In this document: piece by piece, positions 63,666 to 64,000 of the stretch
Layout: every line of letters starts with the position of its first letter
Numbering within the stretch: position 1 is the stretch's first letter
From: Accumulibacter sp.
Lineage (GTDB): Bacteria > Pseudomonadota > Gammaproteobacteria > Burkholderiales > Rhodocyclaceae
Assembly: GCF_023806625.1 (NCBI RefSeq)
Contig: NZ_JAMTDX010000081.1
Span: 33,908-97,907 of the forward strand
Direction of reading: 5' to 3'
Length of the DNA stretch: 64,000 nt
Translations under genes and position numbers: made by a program
Notes under the pieces: generated by a model
The model's database searches: none
What the model saw: the letters and a program-made list of their open reading frames with translations, nothing else
What the model was told of the DNA's origin: nothing

Positions 63666-64000
63666 ATGCTTGAGTACTATCGAAGGGCCGGACTGGTCCC
63701 CTTGCTCGACGCCATTCGCGCTCCACGACGCTATGCCGGCATGAACGGTGTCAATGTCCTGACCAACGCCGCTCCAGAGGAAAGCTACAATCGTGACGAG
63801 GTTGTTCGTGAGCTGCGCCGCGCGGAGGACGCCGGACGGAATGGGAATCACGCCTTCGCGCCCGAGTTCACCCATCCGAAGCAGGGCTTGTCCTACGGCC
63901 TTAACCCCTACACCGATTGGTCACTTGCACAGCTTGACGCTACACAGAGGTGGCCCCGTTTGTTTGGACAGCAAAGGCTCTTCGATAAGTGGAGCCCTGC
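63666..64000 (+). CDS. Hypothetical protein, incomplete at window end
   Basis: The frame stays open to the last base (111 codons). It begins MLEYYRRAGLVPLLDAIRAP and contains FAPEFTHPKQGLSYGLNPYT. ATG 63666 follows directly on the stop of the previous frame with a GGGGG site nearby. No family is recognised. Confidence 0.5.
   Translation, partial: MLEYYRRAGLVPLLDAIRAPRRYAGMNGVNVLTNAAPEESYNRDEVVRELRRAEDAGRNGNHAFAPEFTHPKQGLSYGLNPYTDWSLAQLDATQRWPRLFGQQRLFDKWSP

Overview
ORGANISM. This is a GC-rich proteobacterial chromosome segment. The order ftsW-murG-murC-ddl-ftsQ-ftsA-ftsZ-lpxC, a DUF721 protein convergent with lpxC, LpxC and lipid A (Gram-negative), TRAP transport and the pmbA/darP/mog cluster point to a betaproteobacterium. 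A Rhodocyclaceae / Candidatus Accumulibacter-like genome is my best inference, from gene content only.

LAYOUT. (1) 1-7.9 kb: the distal end of the division and cell-wall (dcw) cluster, with 4-nt ATGA overlaps at murG/murC, murC/ddl and ftsQ/ftsA. It makes lipid II (MurG, MurC, Ddl), builds the divisome (FtsW, FtsQ, FtsA, FtsZ) and commits to lipid A (LpxC). (2) 7.9-14.5 kb: housekeeping genes (small membrane protein, DUF721, folA, thyA, PilZ-like protein, mog, darP, pmbA). (3) 14.7-33.3 kb: transport and signalling. A TRAP transporter is split into a plus-strand binding-protein gene and minus-strand membrane genes. Then come a CBS/DUF294 protein coupled to a DnaQ-like exonuclease, a CBS protein coupled to an ArsB/NhaD-type permease, a TetR-controlled RND efflux operon, an FAD oxidoreductase with a membrane spermidine-synthase-like protein, an AI-2E family transporter and ribE.

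(4) 33.5-58.7 kb: a genomic island of about 25.2 kb in tRNA-Phe. An intact tRNA-Phe gene lies at the left end, and a perfect 47-bp copy of its 3' end lies at 58683-58729, directly before a terminator that looks like the tRNA's original one. A tyrosine integrase sits beside the tRNA. An AlpA-like regulator, a CHC2 zinc-finger protein and a primase-like/DUF3987 protein follow. The core is a minus-strand defence operon: a 59-aa leader ORF, hsdM, a 1580-aa fusion of a Hsp90/sacsin-type ATPase with a superfamily 2 helicase, hsdS, an XRE-ImmA/IrrE protein, a DUF4411 PIN protein and hsdR. Most joints overlap or lie a few bases apart. A 5'-truncated brxL and an NYN-nuclease/LOTUS gene follow. Four unrecognised or DUF genes fill the right end.

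(5) 58.8-64 kb: a second mobile region with a large serine recombinase, two related HTH proteins, DUF2924, a VapBC-type toxin-antitoxin pair and two broken thermonuclease-like genes.

MOST NOTEWORTHY. The type I restriction-modification operon carries a full-length ATPase-helicase fusion between hsdM and hsdS and an ImmA-PIN pair between hsdS and hsdR. I do not recognise this seven-gene arrangement as a named system. It is the best candidate here for an undescribed composite defence system.
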